Source of the DNA: Hydrogenoanaerobacterium saccharovorans
GTDB lineage: Bacteria; Bacillota; Clostridia; Oscillospirales; Ruminococcaceae
NCBI RefSeq assembly: GCF_016901815.1
Contig: NZ_JACSNR010000004.1
Span: 1 to 64,000, forward strand
Reading direction: 5' to 3'
Length of the DNA stretch: 64,000 nt
Below are positions 1-8,163 of this stretch, one piece after another. Positions within the stretch are counted from its first letter, which is position 1. The number at the start of each line of letters is the position of its first letter. The position numbers and the translations under genes were made by a program. The notes beneath the pieces were generated by a model. The model was not told the DNA's origin and searched no databases. It saw only the letters and a program-made list of their open reading frames with translations.

Positions 1-20
1 ACCAACTGAACTACCGGGCC
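1..20 (-). tRNA. tRNA-Asp, 5' part only (cut by window edge)
   Basis: The minus strand reads GGCCCGGTAGTTCAGTTGGT, the acceptor and D-arm start typical of Firmicutes tRNA-Asp(GTC). The anticodon lies outside the window, so identity rests on the 5' sequence only. It follows tRNA-Val by 5 nt in the same transcript. Confidence 0.75.
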
Positions 21-25
21 ATATT

Positions 26-101
26 TGGTGGGGGCATCAGGGATCGAACCCGAGACCCTCTGCTTGTAAGGCAGATGCTCTCCCAGCTGAGCTATACCCC
101 C
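26..101 (-). tRNA. tRNA-Val (anticodon TAC)
   Basis: The minus strand begins GGGGGTATAGCTCAG and ends TGATGCCCCCA-CCA. The seven-pair acceptor stem closes with one G-U pair, the CCA end is encoded, and the anticodon loop CTTACAA gives anticodon TAC (Val). At 76 nt including CCA this is a complete tRNA. It is the first gene of a Val-Asp tRNA transcript that leaves the window. Confidence 0.96.
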
Positions 102-156
102 ATCTTTTGCGCATCGCTTCGAGCTTTTTTGTCTCTCGCTCTCGGCGACATTGATT

Positions 157-185
157 ATTATATCAGCTTATCCCCTCCCTGTCAA
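157..185 (-). promoter_or_regulatory. Consensus sigma-A promoter of the tRNA operon
   Basis: On the minus strand there is a perfect TTGACA (180-185), a 17-nt spacer and a perfect TATAAT (157-162), about 55 nt upstream of tRNA-Val. A perfect hexamer pair fits a strong stable-RNA promoter. Confidence 0.9.
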
Positions 186-299
186 CACCTTTTTTGAATT
201 TATTTCGCACTTTTTTCAAAAACCTGCATAAATGGCTTCATATCGCGGAAAATAAGCTATGAACAAATCCCTTTTACCGCTATAAAGGAGGTCAAATCC

Positions 300-506
300 A
301 TGAAAAAGCATTCCAAACCCTCTCCCCAGCCCGAACATTGTGAAGGGAATCTCACCCGTCCCGGAACTGCCTCCCAGCTCCATGGCGCCTATGAGTTCCA
401 GGCCATCACACCCAACCACAAGGACGGGCGCACTGCCCCGGATGGCAGTATTCCCCTGGATCAGGTGATCGAAGCCAAGGAGTTCGTTGAAGAGAACCAG
501 AAGTAA
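300..506 (+). CDS. Small hydrophilic protein, possibly DUF3787 spore-surface family
   Basis: 68 residues with a strong RBS (AAAGGAGGT, 8 nt before ATG) and its own terminator, so probably real. There is no signal peptide or membrane segment. The C-terminal third (IPLDQVIEAKEFVEENQ) resembles the end of short Clostridia proteins of the DUF3787 group, some found on spore surfaces. That resemblance is from memory and limited to the tail. Function is unknown; a spore role is inference only. Confidence 0.7.
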   Translation: MKKHSKPSPQPEHCEGNLTRPGTASQLHGAYEFQAITPNHKDGRTAPDGSIPLDQVIEAKEFVEENQK

Positions 507-525
507 CCCCATTTGACGCAAATAA

Positions 526-562
526 AAAAGCTGTGTCAGAGATGACACAGCTTTTGTTTTTT
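526..562. terminator. Bidirectional intrinsic terminator
   Basis: The hairpin AAAAGCTGTGTCA/TGACACAGCTTTT (13 bp, 4-nt loop, 526-555) has a T-run on either strand. It lies between two convergent genes and can serve both. Confidence 0.85.
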
Positions 563-2019
563 TATTCCTGCTCTGCGGGAGTCTGGTTGACAGGGTCAAA
601 CCGGCTGCTCTGCGCCTTCAGACGCTCCACAGCCTTGCCGGCCCACTTGCCGCGGCGGAACCGCAGCAGACAGATCAGGCCACGGAAATTGAGATCCAGG
701 CACATGGCAATCCAGATGCCGGTCAGCCCCATACCCATTACCACAGAGAGGATATAGGACAGCGGAATGCGGATGCCCCACATGCAGCCGGCAGCCATAT
801 AGAATGCCCACTTGGAATCGCCGGCGCCACGGAACGAACCCGAGGACACAGTGGATGTAGCCAGCATGGGCTGGGCAAAGGCCTCGATCATCAGGACGCT
901 GGCTCCCAGCGCAATCACTTCCATATCGCTGGAGAAAATGCCCATCAGCTGCTTGGGGAACAGGAACAGCACCAGCCCGCCGAACAGCGCAATGGCAATG
1001 GCGACCTTGATACAGGTCTTGCCGTACATCTGCGCCTTATGGATGTCACCGGCGCCCACCGACTGTCCGACCAGGGTGGTGGCAGCATAGGCAATGCCTT
1101 CGCCCGGCAGATAGGAGATGGACTCAGCGGTATTGGCGAGGTGGTGCGCTGCCAGCGGCAGAGTGCCCAGTCCGGTAACCAGACGGGTGGAAACCACCTG
1201 ACCGGAGGCCACAATTGCACGCTCAAACGCAACCGGGGTACCGATACCGATCATGCGCAGGATGATGTTCTTCTGCGGGTGCAGGCAGGTGTGCAGCGGC
1301 ACCTTGAGCGGATTCTCCCGGATCATAACGGCACTGAACATGAACAGTCCCACGAATGTGTTGGACACAGCAGTACCGAAAGCCGCACCGGAAACGCCCC
1401 AACCTGCGCCCCACATGGTGAATTCATGCCCAAACAGGGACAGGGTCCGGGTATCATAGATAAAGAGGAAATTCAGAACGCAGTTGATGAGGTTGCCGGA
1501 GATATTCAGAATCATGGGCGTTTTCATATTGCCAAGACTTCGCATCGTGGGCGAAAATACCATCGCCAGGATGGAGAAGGGCACACCCATCAGATAGATG
1601 CGCACATAATCCTGTGCCAGCGGAATCACTTCGGGGGCGCCGCCCATCCAGATCGGAATGAACGGAGCGATCATCTGCAGCAGGATTCCTGCCACGATTC
1701 CCACGGAAATACAGGTGAATACCGCTGTCCGCACTACATTCCGGGCTCCTTCGATGTCATTGGCGCCGGCTCGCTGGGCAATCTGGACCGAAAAGCCTAC
1801 GCCCATAGCGCTGAGTATACCGCCGATCAGCCAGACACAGGAGGAGTTGATTCCCACTGCCGCTGTTGCCGACGCACCCAGTACACCTACCATCGCCGTA
1901 TCCACATAGGTTACAGCGGTGAACATGATCTGTTCAAGGATCGCCGGAAGCGAAAGCCTTAGCACTGTTTTTACCGGCGACTCCTGTCGCCCGATAATAC
2001 TAATGTTTTTCTCTTGCAT
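562..2019 (-). CDS. MATE family multidrug/cation antiporter
   Basis: 485 residues, full family length. MATE proteins export drugs or cationic compounds in exchange for Na+ or H+ across the plasma membrane. The sequence shows about 12 hydrophobic segments in two pseudo-symmetric halves. The first half starts PAILEQIMFTAVTYVDTAMVG and has the family-typical SxxGG/AxxGVG stretch near residues 60-75. A second repeat starts near residue 260 (IGTPVAFERAIVASG). A short GAGGGA site precedes the ATG. It stands alone between terminators; the substrate cannot be told from sequence. Confidence 0.93.
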   Translation of the reverse strand: MQEKNISIIGRQESPVKTVLRLSLPAILEQIMFTAVTYVDTAMVGVLGASATAAVGINSSCVWLIGGILSAMGVGFSVQIAQRAGANDIEGARNVVRTAVFTCISVGIVAGILLQMIAPFIPIWMGGAPEVIPLAQDYVRIYLMGVPFSILAMVFSPTMRSLGNMKTPMILNISGNLINCVLNFLFIYDTRTLSLFGHEFTMWGAGWGVSGAAFGTAVSNTFVGLFMFSAVMIRENPLKVPLHTCLHPQKNIILRMIGIGTPVAFERAIVASGQVVSTRLVTGLGTLPLAAHHLANTAESISYLPGEGIAYAATTLVGQSVGAGDIHKAQMYGKTCIKVAIAIALFGGLVLFLFPKQLMGIFSSDMEVIALGASVLMIEAFAQPMLATSTVSSGSFRGAGDSKWAFYMAAGCMWGIRIPLSYILSVVMGMGLTGIWIAMCLDLNFRGLICLLRFRRGKWAGKAVERLKAQSSRFDPVNQTPAEQE

Positions 2020-2041
2020 AGTTCTCCCTCAACAATAAAAA

Positions 2042-2082
2042 ATTTTTTCAAATGAAAGAGTGCGGCCAAAGACCACACCCTT
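2042..2082 (-). terminator. Probable terminator after the DUF4364 gene
   Basis: On the minus strand a 12-bp stem with a TTT loop and three G-U pairs (2055-2082) is followed, after about 13 nt, by a run of T. The gap before the T-run makes it a weak call. Confidence 0.4.
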
Positions 2083-2118
2083 CAATGCAGATATTAAGCG
2101 CTCACAAAGCAAATGCTG

Positions 2119-2715
2119 TCAGGAACGGGTATGATCCAGAATATCCCGTACCGTATCCTCATCACCGGTGAGCATGGCAATGATTCCTCTATAAAGAAAT
2201 GCCGGGTCATTGTAAAAATGTTCCCGGATCTGATCGCAGTCACTCTCTTTGGGAACAAACAGCGTCAGACTCATCAAATCACTGCCAATATCAGTGATCC
2301 GCAGTGTGATATTGTATCCATCACTGACCTGTTCCACCCTGACTTCATTGTCCCGTTCGATCCGCTGCCGGAGATAATAATCCTGCGCAGCCTTCAGGGT
2401 TGTTTCCCGGATGGCTGCCGGCACATCCTTTTCGAACATGGTCGAAGTCTTGATGCCCAGATCGGTAATATAAAAACGCTCCACTCCGTCAATTTCCTTT
2501 TTGGAAACAATATGTCCGGAATGCAGCAGCCGGCTGATCTCCTGAGAGTATTCAAAATAATTGGCGATACCCTTGGAACGGAAAACCTCATTGATCTCCG
2601 CAAAACTCATACCCCGATGGATATGGTGCAGCAGATAACAGATCAGGATCTTGATCTCCAGCCCTTCCGTAAGACCGCCTGGGCGGACATCAGCCGTAAA
2701 TGCGTTTCTGTCCAC
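2119..2715 (-). CDS. DUF4364 family protein (winged-helix N-terminus)
   Basis: 198 residues, typical for this Clostridia-specific family. Residues 15-85 look like a winged helix (EIKILICYLLHHI, INEVFRSKGIANYFEYSQEISRLL) with a wing-like KKEIDGVERFYITDLG. The second half is mixed alpha/beta and family-specific. It is probably a DNA-binding regulator, but no target is known. The start is GTG, chosen because GGAGGAGGG lies 6 nt upstream and the nearby ATG is out of frame. It is divergent from the VTT-domain gene. Confidence 0.85.
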   Translation of the reverse strand: MDRNAFTADVRPGGLTEGLEIKILICYLLHHIHRGMSFAEINEVFRSKGIANYFEYSQEISRLLHSGHIVSKKEIDGVERFYITDLGIKTSTMFEKDVPAAIRETTLKAAQDYYLRQRIERDNEVRVEQVSDGYNITLRITDIGSDLMSLTLFVPKESDCDQIREHFYNDPAFLYRGIIAMLTGDEDTVRDILDHTRS

Positions 2716-2780
2716 GGCATTCCCTCCTCCCTTTCCATTCTATCATACAACATATTCTGACAAATGAAAAGTATTTATTC

Positions 2781-2797
2781 TTCGTTTACAAAACGAA
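2781..2797. promoter_or_regulatory. Perfect palindrome, candidate operator
   Basis: TTCGTTT-ACA-AAACGAA is a perfect 7-3-7 inverted repeat ending 1 nt before the -35 box of the VTT-gene promoter, in the space between divergent genes. The position suits a repressor or activator site; the DUF4364 product is one possible ligand. This is inference. Confidence 0.45.
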
Positions 2798-2798
2798 C

Positions 2799-2827
2799 TT
2801 GAAGAATTTATGTTTTAACTATAAAAT
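2799..2827 (+). promoter_or_regulatory. Promoter of the VTT-domain gene
   Basis: TTGAAG (2799-2804), 17-nt spacer, TAAAAT (2822-2827), about 45 nt before the ATG. Confidence 0.6.
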
Positions 2828-2872
2828 AGTAGCAGAATTATAGCAAATAATACAGTCAGGAAGGCGGGTATT

Positions 2873-3592
2873 ATGCAGAAAAATATCAAAAAATATATGC
2901 TGGTCCTCCTGGCAGTCCTGCTTGGAGCCCTGCTGACTGTATGTGCCATTCCGGTGGCGCAATGGCTCAGCATCCCGGAAAACCGCAGCCTGGTCTGGCA
3001 GAAAATCGACGCCCTCGGTCCCTGGGGCGCTGTGATCTTCCTGGTAATCCAGATCCTCCAGGTGGTGATCGCCTTTATCCCCGGTGAGCCGGTGGAACTG
3101 GCAGCCGGACTTCTGTATGGCACCTGGGGTGGCCTGCTGATCTGCCTGACCGGCATTCTGCTCGGCTCCTCCATGATCTTTGCCGTTGTGCGCCGGTTCG
3201 GGCGTCCTCTGGTGCAGCGTCTGGTGGATGAGGAGTCCATTCAGAAATATGCCTTCCTCACCGATGCCCGCAAGCTGGACACCCTGATTTTCCTGATGTT
3301 CCTGATCCCCGGCACCCCGAAGGATACCCTCAACTACCTCTGTCCTCTCACTTCCATCAGTCCGGTGCGGTTCCTGGTGCTGTCCACCTTTGCACGCATT
3401 CCCTCGGTAATATCCTCCACCTTCGCCGGAGCCAACTTCGCTGAGGGCAATCTGCTGGCCTCGGTGATTGTGCTTGGAATCACCAGCGCGGTGGGACTGC
3501 TGGGCATCCGTTACGAACATGCGCTCACCGATCACCTCAACCGCTCGGCTGCCCGGTTCCGGGAGCGGATGAACAGCGGAAAACATCAGTAA
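2873..3592 (+). CDS. TVP38/TMEM64 (VTT, DedA-superfamily) membrane protein
   Basis: 239 residues. The N-terminal membrane helix (MLVLLAVLLGALLTVCAIPV) is followed by the VTT core. The core includes FIPGEPVELAAGLLYGTWGGLL near residue 68, a GxLLGSSMIFAVVRRFGRPL segment, and FLMFLIPGTPKDTLNY near residue 140, the family's two re-entrant PG(T)P-type motifs. Relatives take part in lipid flipping or membrane homeostasis, but the role of TVP38-type proteins in Firmicutes is poorly defined. AGGAAGG precedes the ATG. Confidence 0.9.
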   Translation: MQKNIKKYMLVLLAVLLGALLTVCAIPVAQWLSIPENRSLVWQKIDALGPWGAVIFLVIQILQVVIAFIPGEPVELAAGLLYGTWGGLLICLTGILLGSSMIFAVVRRFGRPLVQRLVDEESIQKYAFLTDARKLDTLIFLMFLIPGTPKDTLNYLCPLTSISPVRFLVLSTFARIPSVISSTFAGANFAEGNLLASVIVLGITSAVGLLGIRYEHALTDHLNRSAARFRERMNSGKHQ

Positions 3593-3606
3593 TCTTTATT
3601 TTGCTC

Positions 3607-3635
3607 TTGAATTAGAAAATAATCTATTGTAAAAT
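3607..3635 (+). promoter_or_regulatory. Promoter of the XRE/ImmA pair
   Basis: TTGAAT (3607-3612), 17 nt, TAAAAT (3630-3635), 43 nt upstream of the XRE start. Confidence 0.7.
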
Positions 3636-3677
3636 GAAAGTGTGCAGAGATGCCAGCCACAGAAGGAGAATTATACT

Positions 3678-4016
3678 ATGGATATTGTAGAACGCATTCG
3701 CCAGCTTTGCGCCCGGAATGACATCAGCATCGCTGCCCTGGAACGGCAGCTTAACTTCGGCAATGGCACCATCGGTCGATGGAGCACCGCCTCCCCCACT
3801 GTGGAACGCCTGGGAAAGGTGGCAGACTACTTCGGGGTCAGCGTGGATTACCTCACCGGACGGGAACAGCAGGAAACTCTGGACAATCTCTATCTGAGCT
3901 GCCTGCGGCGGGCCCAGAGCCAGGGCATTGATCCCCGGGATCTTGAGCTGGCTGTCAATACAATTCTGCAGCTAAGAAAGCAGGATGGAATAAAGCATGA
4001 GCCAAATCAGAAATAA
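3678..4016 (+). CDS. XRE-family transcriptional regulator
   Basis: 112 residues from MDIVERIRQLC. An upstream in-frame ATG at 3642 exists, but AGAAGGAGAA sits before 3678 and that start fits the HTH domain. Residues 1-60 form a Cro/CI-type HTH (ISIAALERQLNFGNGTIGRW, then VADYFGVSVDYLTGRE). The tail is helical and probably for dimerisation. Its last 20 nt overlap the downstream ImmA-like gene, so the two are translationally coupled. In known pairs (ICEBs1 ImmR/ImmA) the protease cleaves the repressor. No mobile genes flank it here. Confidence 0.88.
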   Translation: MDIVERIRQLCARNDISIAALERQLNFGNGTIGRWSTASPTVERLGKVADYFGVSVDYLTGREQQETLDNLYLSCLRRAQSQGIDPRDLELAVNTILQLRKQDGIKHEPNQK

Positions 4017-4698
4017 AGCAGAACTCTATCAGGCTGCGGCAGCGCTCCGCCGACAGCTCTGCCTGCCAGAGCGCTGCACTTCCGGAGCGGTATTTGACCG
4101 TATCCAGTCCCAGCCCGGGATTCAGATCGCATTCCTCCCCTTCCAGTCCCCGGCCCTGCGAGGAATGTGCTCCCCTGGCAAGCCAGGGCAGGAGGACATT
4201 ATCCTGCTGTCCAGCCGCCTTACCGGTCGGGAGCGTGGATTTTATGCCGTCCATGAGTGGCTCCACCTGTGCTGGCATCGGGACGCCAGCAAATCCCCCT
4301 TCCTGTGCGGGGAATACCGCTTCCCCCAGCAGGACAGCTTCCTGGAATGGCAGGCCAACGAGGGCGCAGCCGAGATCCTGATGCCATGGCGTCAGGTGGT
4401 GGAGCTGGTGCTGGAATGCCCGCCCGATCCCGACAGCCGGGAGAGCCTGATCCGGCTCCGGCTGCGGCTGGCTGACCGGTTCGGGGTCAGTGACCAGATG
4501 GCAGCGGTGCGCCTGGAAAGCCTCCGTTATGAGATTGCCTGCGCCCTGGAGGGTCAGAGCCCGGACACCATTGAGCTGCTCTCGGTCCGGGAACAGCAGC
4601 GCCGGGGCATCCAGACCCAATCCCTGGAGGAAAAAGCACGGCTCCTCTTTGCCAGGGAACAGGAGTACCACCGGCGGCTCCGGAATATCGATATATAA
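3997..4698 (+). CDS. ImmA/IrrE family metallo-endopeptidase
   Basis: 233 residues. The zinc-protease motif HEWLHLCWH (HExxH, about residue 86) is preceded by GFYAVHE and followed by QANEGAAEILMP, whose Glu is the usual third ligand region. The C-terminal part (residues 140-233) is helical and variable, as in the family. Family members cleave or inactivate a cognate XRE repressor under stress, and the overlapping upstream XRE gene is the obvious partner. A strong terminator follows. The inducing signal is unknown. Confidence 0.88.
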   Translation: MSQIRNKAELYQAAAALRRQLCLPERCTSGAVFDRIQSQPGIQIAFLPFQSPALRGMCSPGKPGQEDIILLSSRLTGRERGFYAVHEWLHLCWHRDASKSPFLCGEYRFPQQDSFLEWQANEGAAEILMPWRQVVELVLECPPDPDSRESLIRLRLRLADRFGVSDQMAAVRLESLRYEIACALEGQSPDTIELLSVREQQRRGIQTQSLEEKARLLFAREQEYHRRLRNIDI

Positions 4699-4703
4699 AA
4701 CAG

Positions 4704-4733
4704 AAAGCACAGTCCACCGGGCTGTGCTTTTTA
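4704..4733 (+). terminator. Intrinsic terminator after the XRE/ImmA operon
   Basis: AAAGCACAGTCC/GGGCTGTGCTTT forms a 12-bp stem with a 3-nt loop (4704-4730), then T-run. Confidence 0.85.
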
Positions 4734-4925
4734 TATGCGAAAAAGACACAGAAACTCCTTGTTCCCGCGCCTGTTCTAAGCCGTGCCGCCATCAGACCTG
4801 ACGAGGGCCGGCTGGTCAGGCGGTTGCTGTCAGAACCCGTCCGAAACCATCTCTCTGTGCTATCCATTCCGGCGAACAGCAGCATGGTTCCGGAGCGATT
4901 GCTCTGCGAAACTTGCCTGACAAGG
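4734..4925. other. Intergenic stretch with no recognised gene
   Basis: No ORF with an RBS, no tRNA and no recognised riboswitch. The composition resembles decayed coding DNA or spacer. Confidence 0.5.
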
Positions 4926-4964
4926 AAAAACTGCAGTCGGATCGCTGTGTCCGCTGCAGTTTTT
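4926..4964 (-). terminator. Terminator of the zinc-ribbon/SPFH/TPM operon
   Basis: AAAAACTGCAG/CTGCAGTTTTT (11 bp) has an inner CGGA/TCCG extension, with a T-run on the minus strand. It is 55 nt past the TPM stop codon. Confidence 0.85.
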
Positions 4965-5019
4965 AGTATAATATAACTATGTAAAGGCCAAATGGTTTAC
5001 AGGTTAAATCCGCATGAAA

Positions 5020-5850
5020 TCAGAACTTTCTTCTGGAACTGCTGAAGCTGCGTCCCGAAGAGGAGGTTCTGAATCCCGAGGAACCAGACGACCGGCTGGG
5101 TGGATTTTTGGGAATATGCCGCACCGAAACGCTCTTGTTGACAAAGACATCCTGGCGGACACTCAGATCCACGGTAGTATTGTTCCGGACGTTGTAAACC
5201 GCGTCCCGGACAGGGGTGCCGTACCGCTTTGCCACGAATACATAGACCAGGATAGTACAGGCGCTTCCCGCAACCACTGCCGCCACAAGAAAGACAACGG
5301 GATAGCCTCCAAGCGGCTGGTCGTCCGGCGCTGTGTGGGCACCGGTGTACTGTCCGTTCTCGTATTCCCCGCTTACCTCATGGCGCTTGATGACACTGGT
5401 GGCCTTCCCCAGCATGGCATGCATACTGTCGGCATACTCGCCGTCAGCCAGCTCATCATAGCCCGCATCGATTACCGTATCCAGGTCGGTATTCAGCAGC
5501 ACATACTTGGTTTCACCCGAAGCGCAGGCAACAACGTCCCGGGTCTCCATATTGATATACAGAATCACACCGCTGCGGTTGCTGCCAAGGCCAAAGCCGT
5601 TGGCATCATAGAAGTCCTGGGCCCGGAGCTCCGGGTCATTGACGCTGCCGTCCTGTTCGGTGAGAATGACTGCATCCGCCTGTACATCCGCCTGGAACTG
5701 TTCGATGCGCTTCTCCAGCTCTGCTTCCTCCGCATCGGTGAAGATGTCAGCGTTATCGAAAACATGCTGTTCCGGCTCTGCGCCCCAGGCCGGAGTCAGA
5801 CAGAGGGTCATCACAAACACTGCCGCAAAGGCCGAAATCAGACGCTTCAT
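5020..5850 (-). CDS. TPM-domain membrane-anchored protein
   Basis: 276 residues. A signal peptide (MKRLISAFAAVFVMTLCLTPAWG-AEP) leads into a TPM domain at residues 28-155 (VFDNADIFTDAEEAELEKRI, then GVILYINMETRDVVACASGE). A membrane helix near 185-208 (PVVFLVAAVVAGSACTILVYVF) and a Ser/Arg-rich tail (SSSGRSFSSSRRKF) follow. The domain is therefore probably extracytoplasmic with a basic cytoplasmic tail. It overlaps the preceding gene by 4 nt (ATGA). It resembles Bacillus YdjH; relatives act in membrane-stress or PspA-type complexes. Catalysis is unproven. Confidence 0.85.
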   Translation of the reverse strand: MKRLISAFAAVFVMTLCLTPAWGAEPEQHVFDNADIFTDAEEAELEKRIEQFQADVQADAVILTEQDGSVNDPELRAQDFYDANGFGLGSNRSGVILYINMETRDVVACASGETKYVLLNTDLDTVIDAGYDELADGEYADSMHAMLGKATSVIKRHEVSGEYENGQYTGAHTAPDDQPLGGYPVVFLVAAVVAGSACTILVYVFVAKRYGTPVRDAVYNVRNNTTVDLSVRQDVFVNKSVSVRHIPKNPPSRSSGSSGFRTSSSGRSFSSSRRKF

Positions 5851-6908
5851 ATCAACAGCCCTCCGATCATCAGAAGAACAGCTGCAATACCCAGGCCAGC
5901 CAGCACTGCATCGCGAAGCAGTTTTTTCCGGTCAAGGGGCAGAATACCTGCCACCTTGCCGGTCTGTCCATTCATGGAATAGTAGTACTTTTTCTGGTCA
6001 GCTCCTGTATAGACAAAAGCCCAGACCGGAAACAGCGCATACTGATAGTCCTTGCGCTTGACATCCGAATCCAGCGAGGAATTGTAGACCGAATCATATC
6101 CTGTCACTGTGTCCCGCAGAAGATTTTCGGTATATTTATGGATGTCGTCCTGGAAAACCGGCTCCAGCGCATCGGTCTCCAAATTCCGGATCTCCGCCCG
6201 GAAGCCGGAAAGATAGGGCATCTTGAACGGAATTGCCTCCAGAACCCGGTAAGGCATAACGCCATCCGCCAGTTCCCGGCCCTCACTGTCCAGTGCACAG
6301 TGGGTCAGATCCTCAAAATGCAGATCGCCCTGGCGATGGATGCGGTAAACAGAGGTTTCGGTGTACTCATTGCGGCTGTCCCGCCAGACACGGACCCGAT
6401 TGGCATTGGCTGTGTAGTTTGCCGATGTATCGCAGTCCAGCACCCAGTAGGGATAGTAAACCCCCATGAAGTACTCGGTCTTGCCGGTGTCGAAGTATCC
6501 TTTGGGCACATAGCGCTTTTTCGCCACCCATTCATAGAACCGGCGCTCTGCCTCTTCCCGGGTGAATGCAAAGGGGATCACACGGTCAGGATGGAACTCT
6601 CCCTGCAGGCGGCCCTCCAGCACCACCGGACTGTGACAGTACAGGCAGCTGGTCGCCGCTGTTGTTTCAGTAGTGACGATCTGAGCGCCGCAGCTCGGGC
6701 AGGTGTAGAGAACTGCTGTCTCCTCTTTCCCCTCTTCCTCCGCCGGCTCCTGCACGATCGTCTGCTCGCTGCTCTGGGCCGGTTCATACTTCTGCAGCTC
6801 CTCCTCCGAGAAGGAAGAACCGCAGAAAGAGCACTCAAACTTCTGGCTCTCCGGTGAAAATTCCAACGGAGCGCCGCAGTTTGGACATTTATAGGCTACA
6901 ACTGCCAT
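5847..6908 (-). CDS. Zinc-ribbon membrane protein (YdjG-like)
   Basis: 353 residues. There are two N-terminal zinc ribbons, CPNCG...CSFCG (residues 8-30) and CPSCG...CLYCH (about 70-93). A conserved central region follows with MGVYYPYWVLDCD, a beta-rich module and QYALFPVWAFVYTG. A single C-terminal membrane helix (AVLAGLGIAAVLLMIGGLLI) ends it. The layout matches Bacillus YdjG, which partners YdjH and YdjI. It was once labelled TFIIB-like or a replication protein, but the membrane anchor argues against DNA work. It lies 12 nt after the SPFH gene. Confidence 0.8.
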   Translation of the reverse strand: MAVVAYKCPNCGAPLEFSPESQKFECSFCGSSFSEEELQKYEPAQSSEQTIVQEPAEEEGKEETAVLYTCPSCGAQIVTTETTAATSCLYCHSPVVLEGRLQGEFHPDRVIPFAFTREEAERRFYEWVAKKRYVPKGYFDTGKTEYFMGVYYPYWVLDCDTSANYTANANRVRVWRDSRNEYTETSVYRIHRQGDLHFEDLTHCALDSEGRELADGVMPYRVLEAIPFKMPYLSGFRAEIRNLETDALEPVFQDDIHKYTENLLRDTVTGYDSVYNSSLDSDVKRKDYQYALFPVWAFVYTGADQKKYYYSMNGQTGKVAGILPLDRKKLLRDAVLAGLGIAAVLLMIGGLLI

Positions 6909-6920
6909 ATACGGCCTCCT

Positions 6921-8147
6921 TTATTCCACTTTGGTACCGCAGTTCGGGCAGAATTTAGCATTGGGGGACAGCTTTTCGCCGCAGTTTGTGCAGAACCGTG
7001 CTGTGGGACGGCCCTTGCCGCAATTCGGACAGAACTTGCCGCCATGGTTCTTGGAGCCGCACTCACAGGTCCAGTCCTCTGCCGATGCAGCCGGGGCCTC
7101 CTGCTTGGGGGCATCAGCCGGTTCAGCAGGAGCAGCTGGACGGGCCGCGGCCTCCCGCTGAGCCTGGTTGGCCTGGGAAGCAGCGCCGACAAAGCTGCCG
7201 CCGGCATTCATTCCAAGGCCCATGCCCATAAAGCCTGCCATACTGCCGGCAGAGTTGGAACCAGCAGCCTCCAGACCACGGGCAACCGAGCCCTGGACAT
7301 AGCCTTCCCGGACATTGGGATCGCTGAGCATAGCACCCTGGTTGCGCATATTGATGAGCTTCTGGCTCTCCTCCGAGTAAGACAGGCCAGCCAGACCCAC
7401 CGATACCACTTCCATACCGCGCAGATCCTTCCAGTCATCGTCCAGAATATCAGCCATGTAACGGGAGAGCTCCATGTTCTTGGAAGTCACATGAGAGATC
7501 CGCACGCCGTCAGCCGACATCTGGTTGATGGCTGCCTGGAGCGCACCCAGGAATTCCGACAGATACTGCTCATTGATGTCGGAGATGTCCACATGCTCCG
7601 CGTTCTTGGGAATGGCTTCGGTATAGAACTTGATGGGGTCCACTACCTTGATGGAATAGGTGCCGAATGCCCGCAGGAACAGTTCCGAATTGTAGAAGGA
7701 GTCAAAGTAGTTGACCGGATTGGTGGTGCCGAACTTGATGCCCTTGATCTCCTGCAGATTGACATAAAAGACCTTCTGGGCATAGGGAGTTGTGCCGCCA
7801 AAGCGCACACGGTTAAAGGATTCCTTGACCGAATCCCCCAGATCGCCATTGAAGAGCGATGGCTCTGAGGAATTGTTGACGGTGTAGTAACCCTCCTCGG
7901 CGGTATAATCAACGATTTTGCCGCCATCTACCAGCAGCATGAACTGATTGGGATATACATGGATCACCGAACCGTTGGATACAACGGCAGAGGTCCGCTT
8001 GGTGTTGGAGTTGCGCTCTCCCTGGCGCATCTGCACACCGGCAGTAAATACTGTACGGTCACTCATCTGATCCGGTTCGATCACTTCCAGCCACTGATCC
8101 GCCAGTGCGCCGCTTACTGCGTCTGTTACCGCACGAATGATTCCCAT
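6921..8147 (-). CDS. SPFH-domain protein with C-terminal zinc ribbons (YdjI-like)
   Basis: 408 residues. The N-terminal SPFH-type domain (residues 1-240) includes VIHVYPNQFMLLVDGGKIVDYTAEEG and FGTYSIKVVDPIKFY. A Gly/Ala-rich linker (residues 295-350) joins it to three tandem Cys pairs near the C-terminus (CECGS, CPNCGKG, CTNCGEK, CPNCGTK). It has no membrane helix, so it probably assembles as a cytoplasmic scaffold on the membrane through its operon partners. It resembles Bacillus YdjI, once called 'virion core protein'. Confidence 0.85.
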   Translation of the reverse strand: MGIIRAVTDAVSGALADQWLEVIEPDQMSDRTVFTAGVQMRQGERNSNTKRTSAVVSNGSVIHVYPNQFMLLVDGGKIVDYTAEEGYYTVNNSSEPSLFNGDLGDSVKESFNRVRFGGTTPYAQKVFYVNLQEIKGIKFGTTNPVNYFDSFYNSELFLRAFGTYSIKVVDPIKFYTEAIPKNAEHVDISDINEQYLSEFLGALQAAINQMSADGVRISHVTSKNMELSRYMADILDDDWKDLRGMEVVSVGLAGLSYSEESQKLINMRNQGAMLSDPNVREGYVQGSVARGLEAAGSNSAGSMAGFMGMGLGMNAGGSFVGAASQANQAQREAAARPAAPAEPADAPKQEAPAASAEDWTCECGSKNHGGKFCPNCGKGRPTARFCTNCGEKLSPNAKFCPNCGTKVE

Positions 8148-8163
8148 ATACTGTCATTCCTTT

